From the NCBI RefSeq assembly GCF_016801865.2, contig NC_068937.1, forward strand, positions 70,649,534 through 70,713,533: DNA of 64,000 nucleotides, in the 5' to 3' direction. The DNA is from Culex pipiens pallens (lineage: Eukaryota > Arthropoda > Insecta > Diptera > Culicidae). The position numbers and the translations under genes were made by a program. Shown piece by piece: positions 11,871 to 22,848 of the stretch (positions within the stretch are counted from its first letter, which is position 1; each line of letters opens with the position of its first letter). The notes under the pieces were generated by a model that was not told the origin of the DNA, searched no databases, and worked only from the letters and a program-made list of their open reading frames with translations.

Positions 11871-14845
11871 TGGAGGTGTCCCAGGTCCCAGGCAACCTCA
11901 ATCACTGCGACACTGCACAGCAACTGCTGTGGCAGTCGACCGCGGAGACGGGGTGTGACGTGGCAATTATTGCAGAACCGTACCGAGTTCCACACGACAA
12001 CGGAAACTGGGCCGCGGATACAGCAAGAATGGCAGCGATACACGTGATGGGGCGGTACCCCATACAGGAAGTGGTCTCGAGGGCGTTTGAAGGATTCGTG
12101 ATTGCCAAAGTAAACGGAACCTTCTTCTGTAGCTGCTATGCTCCCCCAAGATGGACCTTGGAGCAGTTTCAGCAGATGCTGGATAGTCTGACCAACGAAC
12201 TCATCGGACGAAGCCCGATCGTTATCGGAGGTGACTTCAACGCGTGGGCGGTCGAGTGGGGTAGCAGATGCACCAATGCTAGGGGGCATAGCCTAATGGA
12301 AGCTCTGGCAAAGCTTGACGTTAGGCTGGCGAATCGCGGAACCAGCAGTACCTTCCGCAAAGACGGTCGTGAGTCCATTATCGACGTTACGTTCTGTAGC
12401 CCGCGACTGGCGGCCGACATGAACTGGAGGGTGAGTGAGGACTATACCCATAGCGATCACCAAGCGATCCGGTACAGCATCGGGAGACGAGCCCCTGTAC
12501 CAGATAGGAGCAGCCGGTTCTACGGAAGGAAATGGAAGCTGCAGTACTTCGACGAGGGTCTCTTCGTGGAAGCGCTCCATTGGTGTGATGGTCCCCAAGA
12601 CTTGAGTGCCGACGTGCTAACAGCACAACTAGTGACAGCATGCGACACAACCATGCCGCGGAGACTGGAGCCAAGGAACTGTCGTCGTCCAGCCTACTGG
12701 TGGAATGAAGAACTCGGTACCCTTTGGGCAAGTTGCCTCAGCGCCAGAAGACGAGTCCAGAGAGCAAGATCCGAAGCAACTAGAGAGGAGTGCAGAGAGG
12801 AGTACCGGTCTGCAAAGGCCGCGCTCAAGAAAGCGATCAAATGCAGCAAGACAAACTGCTTCAAGGAGTTATGCCAAGACGCTGATGCAAACCATTGGGG
12901 GAGCGCATATCGTGTCGCGATGGCGAAGATCAGAGGCCCATCGATGGTGGCTGAAACGTGTCCCGACAAGCTGAAGGTCATTGTGGAAGGGCTCTTCCCA
13001 AGACATGACCCAACGACATGGCCTCCTACACCGTACAACGACGAAGGGGGTAGCAACGCCGAAGGTCATCTGATCACCAACGAAGAACTTGTGGCAGTAG
13101 CGAAGAGATTGAAGGTGAAGAAAGCTCCCGGCCCGGATGGAATCCCGAATTTCGCCCTGAAATCGGCGGTTCAAGCATTCCCGGATAGGTTTCGAACAGT
13201 TCTGCAGAATTGCCTGGACGAAGGACACTTCCCCGACCCGTGGAAGGTTCAAAAGCTCGTGTTGCTGCCAAAGCCAGGCAAACCACCGGGGGACCCATCA
13301 TCGTATAGGCCTATATGTTTGCTGGACACCCTCGGAAAGCTTCTGGAACGGATCATCCTTAACCGGCTGACCAAGTACATGGAGAGCGAGCATGACTTAG
13401 CAGCGAGGCAGTTCGGCTTCCGTAAAGGGAGATCCACGGTGGACGCCATCCGGAAAGTGGTCGAGAAAGCCGACGAGGCGCGGAGGAAAAAACGCAGGGG
13501 TAACCGTTGCTGCGCAATAGTCACGATTGACGTCAAGAACGCGTTCAACAGTGCGAGCTGGGCGGCCATAGCAGCAGCGCTGCACAAAATGAAGGTGCCT
13601 GACTATTTGTGCATGATCTTGAAGAGCTACTTCGAGAACCACGTGCTGGTCTACGACACTGCCGATGGACAAAAAACCGTCGTTGTTACCGCGGAAGTTC
13701 CGCAGGGATCCATTCTGGGTTCAGCACTGTGGAACGGAATGTATGACGGAGTGTTGACACTGGGGCTACCCAACGGCGTAGAGATTGTTGGCTTTGCAGA
13801 CGACATAGTGCTGACGGTAACCGGCGAAAATGTCGAGGAGGTCGAAATGCTGGCTATGGAGGCAATCGCAATGATCGAGAACTGGATGCTCGAGGTGAAG
13901 CTGCGGATCGCTCACCACAAGACGGAGATGATACTGGTTAGTAACCACAAAAAGGTGCAGCAGGCCCAGATACACGTTGGAGAACACGTCGTGCACTCGA
14001 AGAGAGCGCTCAAGTACCTCGGGGTGATGGTGGATGGCCGGCTGAACTTCAACAGCCACGTCGATTACGCCTGCGAGAAGGCGGCGAAGGCGATCATGGC
14101 ACTGTCGAGGATTATGCCGAACAACGCTGGACCCAGGAGCAGTAGGCGCCGCCTCTTGGCAAGTGTCGCGACGTCCATACTTAGGTACGGTGGACCGGTA
14201 TGGTGGACGGCGCTGGGGACGAAGCGAAATCGAGCGCTGCTCGACAGAACGCAGAGACTGATGGCCATGCGGGTTGCAAGCGCGTACAGGACCATTTCGT
14301 CGGAAGCAGTTGGCGTCATAGCCGAAATGATCCCCATCGGCATCACACTGGAGGAGGACACCGTGCGCTACACCCGGAGAGGCACGAGAGGTATCCGGGA
14401 AGCTGCGAAAGCCGAATCGCTGGTAAGGTGGCAACGTGAGTGGGACACCACGGAGAAAGGCAGATGGACGCATCGGCTTATCCCGTCCGTATCCACGTGG
14501 GTGAGCAGAAGGCATGGAGAGGTCACCTTCCACCTCACACAGTTCCTGTCGGGTCATGGCTGCTTCAGGAAGTACCTGCACAGGTTCGGACATTCAGAGT
14601 CTCCTCTCTGTCCGGACTGCGTCGATTGCGAGGAAACACCGGAGCACGTGGTGTTCAGCTGCCCTCGCTTCGAGGCAGCGCGAAGCGAAATGCTGGCCAT
14701 TATCGGAGCAGACACCAGCCCGGATAATGTGGTGCGAAGAATGTGCAGCGACATCGCCAAGTGGAATGCGGTCGTCGGAGCGGTGACGCAGATCACTTCG
14801 GCTCTCCAGCGGAGATGGAGAGACGACCAGAGGAGGAACGACTAG
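11870..14845 (+). CDS. R1 retrotransposon ORF2: endonuclease-reverse transcriptase (copy C)
   Basis: A 991-residue protein, colinear with copy B, with a two-codon insertion near the N-terminus (SQVPGNLNH versus FQVNLNH). Endonuclease motifs GGDFNAWAVEWGS and SDHQAI, RT motif FADD and the C-terminal Cys/His segment are intact. One change stands out: the normally conserved GVPQG box reads EVPQGSILGS, a Gly to Glu change beside the active site that may impair RT. The start again overlaps the ORF1 stop in TAATG. Confidence 0.93.
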   Translation: MEVSQVPGNLNHCDTAQQLLWQSTAETGCDVAIIAEPYRVPHDNGNWAADTARMAAIHVMGRYPIQEVVSRAFEGFVIAKVNGTFFCSCYAPPRWTLEQFQQMLDSLTNELIGRSPIVIGGDFNAWAVEWGSRCTNARGHSLMEALAKLDVRLANRGTSSTFRKDGRESIIDVTFCSPRLAADMNWRVSEDYTHSDHQAIRYSIGRRAPVPDRSSRFYGRKWKLQYFDEGLFVEALHWCDGPQDLSADVLTAQLVTACDTTMPRRLEPRNCRRPAYWWNEELGTLWASCLSARRRVQRARSEATREECREEYRSAKAALKKAIKCSKTNCFKELCQDADANHWGSAYRVAMAKIRGPSMVAETCPDKLKVIVEGLFPRHDPTTWPPTPYNDEGGSNAEGHLITNEELVAVAKRLKVKKAPGPDGIPNFALKSAVQAFPDRFRTVLQNCLDEGHFPDPWKVQKLVLLPKPGKPPGDPSSYRPICLLDTLGKLLERIILNRLTKYMESEHDLAARQFGFRKGRSTVDAIRKVVEKADEARRKKRRGNRCCAIVTIDVKNAFNSASWAAIAAALHKMKVPDYLCMILKSYFENHVLVYDTADGQKTVVVTAEVPQGSILGSALWNGMYDGVLTLGLPNGVEIVGFADDIVLTVTGENVEEVEMLAMEAIAMIENWMLEVKLRIAHHKTEMILVSNHKKVQQAQIHVGEHVVHSKRALKYLGVMVDGRLNFNSHVDYACEKAAKAIMALSRIMPNNAGPRSSRRRLLASVATSILRYGGPVWWTALGTKRNRALLDRTQRLMAMRVASAYRTISSEAVGVIAEMIPIGITLEEDTVRYTRRGTRGIREAAKAESLVRWQREWDTTEKGRWTHRLIPSVSTWVSRRHGEVTFHLTQFLSGHGCFRKYLHRFGHSESPLCPDCVDCEETPEHVVFSCPRFEAARSEMLAIIGADTSPDNVVRRMCSDIAKWNAVVGAVTQITSALQRRWRDDQRRND

Positions 14846-15352
14846 AAGCCTAGTCGAAAACCCACGAGTGTGGCTGTGAAGGAGAGCACGTTATGATGGT
14901 CGGCTCTACCAAATCGGTACATGTCTCGATGGTCACAGGAGTTGAGAACCCACGAGTGTGGCTGTGAAGGAGAGCACGTTATGACGGTTGGCTCTACCAA
15001 ATCGGTACACGTCTCGATGGTCCAAGGAGAGGGCTGCATATGACTAACCGATCAAAAGCAACGCGATTCTTGGGCGCGGTTAAACCCTCGCATGGACTCA
15101 TATGTATGTAGAACAGGAAATGGTTCTAGCACCCGGCATGGATCCTGTAAGTAGACTAGTGCAGAAAATGCAACGCCTCCCCCCGAAGTTATACCGAAAG
15201 GTGGTCCCGGGGGGAAAAGGGCACGGCGTTCAAGGACTGGTTTAGTGGGTCGGGAAAACTCTTTTTGTTTTCCCAACCCCACACTACCTGAGAGATGAAT
15301 TCTCAGGTGTCTGATAGCAGATTCCGACCTTGTAAAAAAAAAAAAAAAAAAA

Positions 15353-15539
15353 CACACACGCAAACCGCCGAGTTCTCGGATGAGTCGGATCGTTCTCAAT
15401 CGCAAATTTTGGCATAAAAAATACACCCGCCCTGTGGCAGGGTCTCATAGCTGGGCAAAGCAGCACATGATGAATGGTCTCCCTTTGGGAGTGGCGCTTA
15501 AGCCATTCGTTTAATTACGCCAATGCGATCCGACCGACC
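15353..15539. other. Unassigned spacer after R1 copy C
   Basis: A short CA remnant followed by unique-looking sequence. No ORF, repeat or RNA gene was recognised before the degenerate gypsy frame begins on the minus strand. Confidence 0.5.
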
Positions 15540-16541
15540 GCCTCCGGTTACAACCTTATGTTCAAAAACTGGAATCACTGAATTTCTCTTCACCTGTTCG
15601 GCATCTCCACGGGAACTGGCAGCTTTAGCTCTTCCGCTGATCGGCCACCGTCGATCACTGTTGGCCACCGTTGATCCGCTTCTTGATCTGCAACCGATAC
15701 ACCAGCTTTTCCAATCTGCGTCGTTGACTGCTCGAGATTCTGCTTGAACGTTTGGGGCTCCTTACGTGGCTACTTGCAGACGCGAACTGGCTTCTGCTGC
15801 ATCCGGCTTGGTTCATCCTTCTGGCGTTATTCTTTGTCGGAGCTGACCAGCTGAGAATCTTGAACTTTTATGCGGTGGATGTCGATCAGGTCATTGGGAT
15901 AGTGCGGTGCAAAAACGGACACTGAATTACAGAACTTCACGAATCCCAATTTCTTGCAGACTTACGCAGACAGGAGAGGGCCATGCTCGACGTCAACCAC
16001 TTGAAATGAGAGATTGTACTTATGTCCGTTGCGATGGCACGGGATCTTCACCTCTCCCAGGACAGGAATGTGACCACCACCAAAGCTTTGCATGCGGCAT
16101 CTCGATGGCAGCTTTGGGCTGTTTCGCCTGGAAACTTTGATCAGCCAATCTTGACCAACTAGGTTGGCGTTCGCGCCGGTGTCCAACTCGCACTGTACAG
16201 ACTGCCACTGCTCTCCGAAAAACAGATCCAGATCCGCTTGCACATGGCCGCCATGACTGGACTTGTCGTAAATCTTCCCGATTGTTGCACTGTCGCCGCT
16301 TTCCTGCTCCGTGTCACTCTCTTCGCTGGTTTGCTCCGAATCACTGCTGCGTTCGTATAGTTCCTTCACCCTTTTTGTAGACCGCTTCCTACGATCGACC
16401 TTGCACACCTTCTCGAAGTGATTCTTCCCACCGTATCGATTGCATTTTTTCCCCAGAGCAGGACAGGCACTCTTTGCAAACTCATGCCGAACGCCGCATA
16501 ACTTGCACTTGCTCTCCACTCGTCTCACCTTATTGACGTTC
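15540..16541 (-). pseudogene. Gypsy-like gag-pol fragment (zinc knuckle plus protease)
   Basis: The minus-strand frame starting near 16541 carries a zinc-knuckle pair (CKLCGVRHEFAKSACP, then a second motif with one Cys replaced by Tyr in CNRYGGKNHF). An acidic linker and a retropepsin core (CELDTGANANLVG) follow, ending in GPLLSA. There an in-frame TAA replaces a codon, after which the frame continues (VCKKLGFVKFC) as in gypsy polyproteins before degenerating. The RT domain is missing. This is a decayed Ty3/gypsy-type element. Its right edge is fused to an LTR tail lying in the opposite orientation. Confidence 0.8.
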
Positions 16542-16592
16542 TGGTCCTTGTGGTGTGGACCGCGTTAAGACGGGTCGCGGCCGGATCCAACA
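16541..16592 (+). mobile_element. Gypsy LTR 3' tail (52 bp)
   Basis: Nearly identical to the last 50 bp or so of the gypsy LTR at 43686-43985 and of its inverted copy at 57656-57897. It ends GGATCCAACA. It is cut on its left and joins the inverted pol fragment. Confidence 0.8.
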
Positions 16593-16884
16593 GTCTGGAG
16601 CGCGATGGCGACATGCAGCGGACTCATCAGCAGCAACAAAATGGTGAGCTTGATGGAGTCCCGGCTCAACAGTCGCAGCGGCAACCTGTTTCCCGGCCCA
16701 GCAGTGGTGCGAAAATCCTCCTCCGTGTCCGTCATCACCCGAGTATGCTGCGGCAGCGCAGGTGATTGACGGTGATTTTGTGTTGCAGCAAGTACTGCAG
16801 CGGCACAATTTGGCCATGATGCAGCTGATTCAGCAACAGAACGACGACTTCTCGCAGATGATGGTGTCTCTGCAGGAGATATTC
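16593..16884 (+). pseudogene. Gypsy leader and gag N-terminal fragment
   Basis: The sequence after the LTR tail begins GTCTGGAGCGCGATGGC, a plausible primer-site position. Near 16755-16880 the plus strand reads a Gln-rich gag-like N-terminus (QLIQQQNDDFSQMMVSLQEI). It is cut at about 16884 by the 3' end of a CR1-like element. LTR tail plus leader plus gag start is the normal 5' order of a gypsy element, so this piece and the inverted pol fragment probably come from a rearranged copy. Confidence 0.6.
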
Positions 16885-16975
16885 TTCATTGTTTATATAT
16901 TTATCTATTTATTTATTTATTCATGTAACGTTAGATAAAATCTTTTTAATGGAGCACCCGCAGTCGAGCAGTTTT
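16885..16975 (-). mobile_element. CR1-like element, short 3' fragment
   Basis: On the minus strand an ATAAATAAATA-type tail is preceded by sequence matching the 3' ends of the CR1-like elements at about 22700 and 49515 (plus-strand ATTCATGTAACGTTAGATAA versus ATTCATGTAGAGTAAGG). Only the last 90 bp or so are present, an extreme 5' truncation. Confidence 0.65.
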
Positions 16976-17033
16976 TGACAGTTCGCTCCATAAGAAATAC
17001 ATTGTAGAAAAAAGCAAACACTGCTCGAATGGA

Positions 17034-17223
17034 AGCGAAAAGGCCATATGAGAAAGCGTACGTGTGTCATCTTTTGACCGTCATGGAGTCATTTGGATGA
17101 CACACAGGGATGATTTGTCTGTGTACACTTACTGAGGTTGCGACTCAGTACTTGTACACAGCCAAATTAGAAGGTTAAAAGACTTGATCACACACGTACG
17201 CTTACTCATATGGCCCTTTCGCT
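17034..17223. mobile_element. Palindromic MITE, 190 bp
   Basis: Terminal inverted repeats of about 36 bp (AGCGAAAAGGCCATATGAGA at left; the right end is the complement of AGCGAAAGGGCCATATGAGT). A second inverted pair lies at the centre (TGTGTACACTTACTGAG and its near-complement), so nearly the whole element can fold on itself. No ORF. No clear target duplication was seen, so the superfamily is unassigned. Confidence 0.8.
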
Positions 17224-17797
17224 GACTTAATTTCCGTCCTTTTCCATTTTTCTTCTAAGACACTAGTCATCTATCCACCTATCAGTTTCATTCCTTTCTT
17301 CTAAGTTGTGAGTTTAATTTCACCGAAAACTACCGGTAAAAGCCCGTAATATCAATTACACTACTCGACAAAACAAAACTTGTGTCAAGGGATTGACGAT
17401 ATCTCATCCGTTCCTGAGAGAAAAGGCATCCCCGAATCCGATGCAATCGACAGAATTTGATTTTATGTCCACGCGGACTGATGCGAATCTGGTAAATTTT
17501 TTAACATAAAAAATCGAACAATTTAAAAAAAACCATGCGTCTCCTCCCAATTATATGAGCCATCTACAAGAATATGGAAGCGCCTGGTGCATAGCCATTT
17601 CCTTTAAGCACAACGGAAACAACCAATACAAATGTATAAAAAAGTTGTCAAGTTCTCGGGGGGTCCACAGCTAGCATTTTTTGTACGATTATAAAAAATA
17701 AATATTAAAAGTTTAAAATTAATTTATTTAAAAAACATATTTTTTGATTTATTTGTTTACTAAAATTTTATGTATCTCAAAGGTCTATAGGTACTTC
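17224..17797. other. AT-rich spacer, nothing recognised
   Basis: AT-rich single-copy-looking DNA between the MITE and the 144-bp array. No coding frame, RNA gene or inverted repeat was recognised. Confidence 0.5.
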
Positions 17798-19161
17798 GGG
17801 ATGTCCATGGTCATCCAAGGAATGCCTGGAGTTAAGATCTACGAGTCTACCGCCGTAACAAGCAAGAGGTCGTCGGATTTTGACCCCGGATCTTGTGCGT
17901 ATAGCATCAGTGGATATGGTAGACTACTATATGAATGTGTTGGGATGTCCATGGTCATCCAAGGACTCTCTGGAGTTAAGATCTACGAGTCTACCGCCGT
18001 AACAAGTAAGAGGTCGTCGGATTTTGACCCCGAATCTTGTGTGTATAGCATCAGTGCATATGGTAGACTACTGTATGAATGTGTTGGGATGTTCATGGTC
18101 ATCCAAGGACTCCCTGGAGTTAAGATCTACGAGTCTACCGCCGTAACAAGCAAGAGGTCGTCGGATTTTGACCCCGGATCATGTGGTATAGCATCAGTGC
18201 ATATGGTAGACTACTATATGAATGTGTTGGGATGTCCATGGTCATCCAAGGACTCCCTGGAGTTAAGATCTACGAGTCTACCGCCGTAACAAGCAAGAGG
18301 TCGTCTTATTTTGACCCCGGATCTTGTGCGTATAGCATCAGTGGATATGGTAGACTACTGTATGAATGTGTTGGGATGTCCATGGTCATCCGAGGACTCC
18401 CTGGTGTTAAGATCTACGAGTCTACCGCCGTAGCAAGCAAGAGGTCGTCTTATTTTGACCCCGGATCTTGTGTGTATAGCATCAGTGCATATGGTAGACT
18501 ACTGTATGAATGTGTTGGGATGTTCATGGTCATCCAAGGACTCCCTGGAGTTAAGATCTACGAGTCTACCGCCGTAACAAGCAAGAGGTCGTCGGATTTT
18601 GACCCCGGATCATGTGCGTATAGCATCAGTGCATATGGTAGACTACTATATGAATGTGTTGGGATGTTCATGGTCATCCAAGGACTCCCTGGAGTTAAGA
18701 TCTACGAGTCTACCACCGTAACAAGCAAGAGGTCGTCGGATTTTGACCCCGGATCTTGTGCGTATAGCATCAGTGCATATGGTAGACTACTATATGAATG
18801 TGTTGGGATGTCCATGGTCATCCGAGGACTCCCTGGAGTTAAGATCTACGAGTCTACCGCCGTAACAAGCAAGAGGTCGTCGGATTTTGACCCCGGATCA
18901 TGTGCGTATAGCATCAGTGCATATGGTAGACTACTATATGAATGTGTTGGGATGTTCATGGTCATCCATGGACTCCCTGGAGTTAAGATCTACGAGTCTA
19001 CCGCCGTAACAAGCAAGAGGTCGTCGGATTTTGACCCCGAATCTTGTGTGTATAGCATCAGTACATATAATAGACTACTATATGAATGTGTTGGGATGTC
19101 CATGGTCATCCAAGGAGTCCCTGGAGTCTACGAGTCTACCGCCGTAACAAACAATAGGTCG
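17798..19161 (+). repeat. 144-bp tandem repeat array, forward arm (about 9.5 copies)
   Basis: The 144-bp unit (recurring GTTAAGATCT at 17831, 17975 and so on) equals 48 codons, so one frame stays open across units. It reads GMSMVIQGLPGVKIYESTAV, then TSKRSSDFDPGSCAYSISAY, then GRLLYECV. A short deletion near 18185 shifts the frame once. Units differ mainly at nonsynonymous positions (SSD/SSY, GSC/ESC, AYG/GYG, Q/R), and other frames are also largely open. That argues for a satellite rather than a selected protein. No similarity to a known domain was recognised. Confidence 0.93.
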
Positions 19162-19188
19162 CCGTTTGGCTTAAGTGGTAAGCAAGGA

Positions 19189-20638
19189 TATACGCACAAG
19201 ATTCGGGGTCAAAATAAGACGACCTCTTGCTTGATACGGCGGTAGACTCGTAGATCTTAACTCCAGGGAGTCCTCGGATGACCATGGACATCCCAACACA
19301 TTCATATAGTAGTCTACCATATGCACTGATGCTATACGCACATGATCCGGGGTCAAAATCCGACGACCTCTTGCTTGATACGGCGGTAGACTCGTAGATC
19401 TTAACTCCAGGGAGTCCTCGGATGACCATGGACATCCCAACACATTCATATAGTAGTCTACCATATGCACTGATGCTATACGCACATGATCCGGGGTCAA
19501 AATCCGACGACCTCTTGCTTGTTACGGCGGTAGACTCGTAGATCTTAACTCCAGGGAGTCCTTGGATGACCATAGACATCCCAACACATTCATATAGTAG
19601 TCTACCATATGCACTGATGCTATACGCACAAGATCCGGGGTCAAAATCCGACGACCTCTTGCTTGTTACGGCGGTAGACTCGAAGATCTTAACTCCAGGG
19701 AGTCCTTGGATGACCATGAACATCCCAACACATTCATATAGTAGTCTACCATATCCACTGATGCTATACGCACATGATCTGGGGTCAAAATCCGACGACC
19801 TCTTGCTTGTTACGGCGGTAGACTCGTAGATCTTAACTCCAGGGAGTCCTTGGATGACCATGAACATCCCAACACATTCATATAGTAGTCTACCATATGC
19901 ACTGATGCTATACGCACATGATCCGGGGTCAAAATCCGACGACCTCTTGCTTGTTACGGCGGTAGACTCGTAGATCTTAACTCCAGGGAGTCCTTGGATG
20001 ACCATGAACATCCCAACACATTCATACAGTAGTCTACCATATGCACTGATGCTATACACACAAGATTCGGGGTCAAAATCCGACGACCTCTTACTTGTTA
20101 CGGCGGTAGACTCGTAGATCTTATCTCCAGGGTGTTCTTGGATGACCATGGACATCCCAACACATTCATATAGTAGTCTATTATATGCACTGATGCTATA
20201 CACACAAGATTCGGGGTCAAAATCCGACGACCTCTTGCTTGTTACGGCGGTAGACTCCAGGGACTTGGGTGACCATGGACATTCCAACACATTCATATAG
20301 TAGTCTACCATATCCACTGATGCTATACGCACAAGATCCGGGGTCAAAATAAGACGACCTCTTGCTTGATACGGCGGTAGACTCGTAGATCTTAACTCCA
20401 GGGAGTCCTCGGATGACCATGGACATCCCAACACATTCATATAGTAGTCTACCATATGCACTGATGCTATACGCACATGATCCGGGGTCAAAATAAGACG
20501 ACCTCTTGCTTGTTACGGCTGTAGACTCGTAGATCTCAACTCCAGGGAGTCCTTGGATGACCATGGACATCCTAACACATTCATATAGTAGTCTACCATA
20601 TGCACTGATGCTATACGCACATGATCCGGGGTCAAAAT
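19189..20638 (-). repeat. 144-bp tandem repeat array, reverse arm (about 10 copies)
   Basis: The same 144-bp unit runs on the minus strand, separated from the forward arm by about 27 bp of unrelated sequence (19162-19188). The two arms form a head-to-head palindrome of about 2.8 kb. The minus frame is open for about 450 codons (19136-20491). One unit near 20250 is internally shortened. The array ends at 20638 in the middle of a unit, joined directly to the C-terminal codons of a CR1-like ORF2, whose frame reads on into it. Confidence 0.93.
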
Positions 20639-21900
20639 TATTATTCGTATTGTTTAGGTAGGTGAGCAAATCATGTTTGAAAGTATATTCAGATATAACG
20701 AGTTTAATACTGGTTGTTAAGCTGTTCCAATTTACAATGCCTCTAGCAAAGAATGATTGACTGTAGTAAAATGAGTTATGATTTGGAATAACGTAACTTT
20801 GGGAAAGGGAACCAATTTTTCAAAAAGATAATGTTGTAATCTTGATCTAATGATTCTATGAATAAGAACGCAAGAACGATATTTACAGAATTTTGAAAAA
20901 TTGCATCCAATGAGATTCGCTTGTAGGTGGGAGACTCGAGAATATCTATTCAAGTTGTAAACATATTGAACGCACGCATTTAATGCAATACGAAGTCTGT
21001 CCAACGAAGCGCCCAGTGCGTTAGAATATATTAAATCAGAATATATAAAGTGCGGGAAGATCAACGTTTTGAAAAGTTTTAATTTAATAGCTGTATCTAA
21101 ATGTTTAGTTCTCATGTTTAATTGTTTCAGAGCTATTTATTTTTTTCGACACTGAGAATTAATTTGAGCATCCCATGCCAAGTTATTTTTAAAGATAACA
21201 CCAAGGTTGTTTGCTTCAACTACAAAGTTTATCACTATTCCATTCATTTTTATAATGGGTATTTCGGGTGTTTCCCTTTGATTGTGAATTAACAAAGCTT
21301 TTGTTTTTGAAGAATTAATGGGAAGTAGATTAGATACCGACCAATTTATCACTTGTTCTAGGTCGTAGTTTATATTTTCTTAAACTACACTCATGTTTAA
21401 ATTAGAAGCTACACAGTAATAAATTTGTACATCGTCAGCAAATAAATGCACTGAACAGTGACGCAATACAAGTGGTAAATCCTTGATAAAGAGAGAGAAT
21501 AAAAGGGGACCTAGTATGGAACCTTGAGGGACCCTAGATTCACAGAGTATAAAAGGTGAAAAAGTGCTATTGGAAAAAACAGACTGATACCCGAGCTGAT
21601 ACCTATCTTTTGAGTAACTTTCAATTAACTTTGCTACTGAGTCAGAAAAATTGTAACGAGAGATTAATTTATTGATTAGTCTAGCATGCGAAACTCTATC
21701 AAACGCTTTGGCAGAATCGATCAATAAGAGAATAGCGACACCTTTCTTATCGATAGCAAGCGCAACATCGTCATGAACTTTCATGAGAGCTGTTTCAGTG
21801 CTGTGGTTTTTGCGAAAGCCCGATTGAAATGGGTGCAAGTAATTCATATCAGCAATGAACTGTGAGATTTTATCTTTAACTATCTTCTCAAAAGCTTAGT
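20639..21900 (-). pseudogene. CR1-like ORF2 fragment (RT and C-terminus)
   Basis: Minus-strand frames match the RT and C-terminal part of the ORF2 at 49662-52502: YLHPFQSGFRKNHSTETALM, SRVPQGSILGPLLFSLFIKD and FADDVQIYY (21380-21847), then LLPINSSKTKALLIHNQRE (21137-21352) and FPHFIYSDLIYSNALGASLD (20732-21115). Frameshifts separate the three blocks, and the GVPQG box reads RVPQG. It is 5'-truncated near 21900 and its 3' UTR is replaced by the 144-bp array. Confidence 0.85.
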
Positions 21901-22699
21901 CTCTGTCAAAAATTTTCTTTGTTTGGAAAATCACGAGCCGGTAGAACCAGCTTGGTAAAAGGTTTCAAAGAATCGATTGCGCTGCGTGTCGATCTGTGTT
22001 CCAGATCCAAACTACTTGCTTCCCACCTGCGCCTGCAGCAGCCACTTAGTAATCAGTGTGCGCAAATAGCTCGATTCTTCTTTCAGGATCGTGTGGTCAG
22101 CTCGTAATATCCTCCTTTCTGACCTTCTGACCGCGCTCTGCCAACTGAATATCGATTCCAGGCTACCCAGTTCACGGTTCGACCCAAGTTCATGTACGAA
22201 CCGGCTTGTCGCTCTTTGGAGTTTAATACCAATAAGATTGAAGAACTCCGGGACACGTGAACCGTTTTCTTATTCTTCTGAATGTTATTGAGGGGAAAGC
22301 TTGAGCTACGTTAACTCTGGAATCCTGACTAACCTCGACCATCTCTGGCAAGAAAACTACAATTACAACCCCTAAAACGTCGAATTCGAAGCCATTGCAA
22401 GCACTAAGGTACACTGCCAACCCGAACACGCACCGCCAGGGATGATATCAACCAAAACTCAAGAGCGTATTCATTTATATCGTCGGATTGGCCGTGCACG
22501 GCCCAGAGATTCGCATTCTTCCATGTTACCGCAAGAATTGGAAGGTTAAGCAGTGCAAATAACCCGACGTGTTGTGAAGTCGGACGAGTATAATGAAATA
22601 AAATACGAAGTGTTCATTGTGCTTAAGTGTTTGAAAAGCTTGGTTTTAAAATTTTAAGAATCATGTAAACTATGTGGATTAAATTATTCGACAAAGCCA
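21901..22699. other. Unassigned region between two CR1-like elements
   Basis: Moderate GC in the left part, AT-rich to the right with AATAAA-like motifs near 22590-22600. Short open frames only (longest about 66 codons), with no recognisable domain. It may be the 3' part of an unrecognised element. Confidence 0.4.
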
Positions 22700-22848
22700 T
22701 TTTCATTTTCATTTATTTATTATTCATGTAGAGTAAGGAAATATCCTTTTAAATTACTACACTTTGTTGAGAACCAGAAAAGCATTTTTTAAATATTAAC
22801 TAAATTCTAAACTCCTGATTAGTGTAAACTATTGACATTTTAATTAAT

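Larger units (their letters stand above)
9976..15352 (+). mobile_element. R1-clade (Mino/Waldo-like) non-LTR retrotransposon, copy C
   Basis: Full-length copy with the long 5' UTR (9976-10425), a broken ORF1, an intact ORF2 (11870-14845), a 3' UTR with 88-bp repeats and hairpin, and an A tail (15334-15352). The right flank is a remnant CACACACG, the left flank is the tail of copy B plus CA. It differs from copy B by scattered substitutions and small indels. It probably depends on ORF1 protein supplied by other copies. Confidence 0.9.

Noticed and set aside
17744..20491. A 350-450 residue repeat-protein gene
   Set aside because: Units vary mostly at nonsynonymous sites, several frames are open, a frameshift breaks the first arm and no promoter or start context is evident. 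Kept as satellite.
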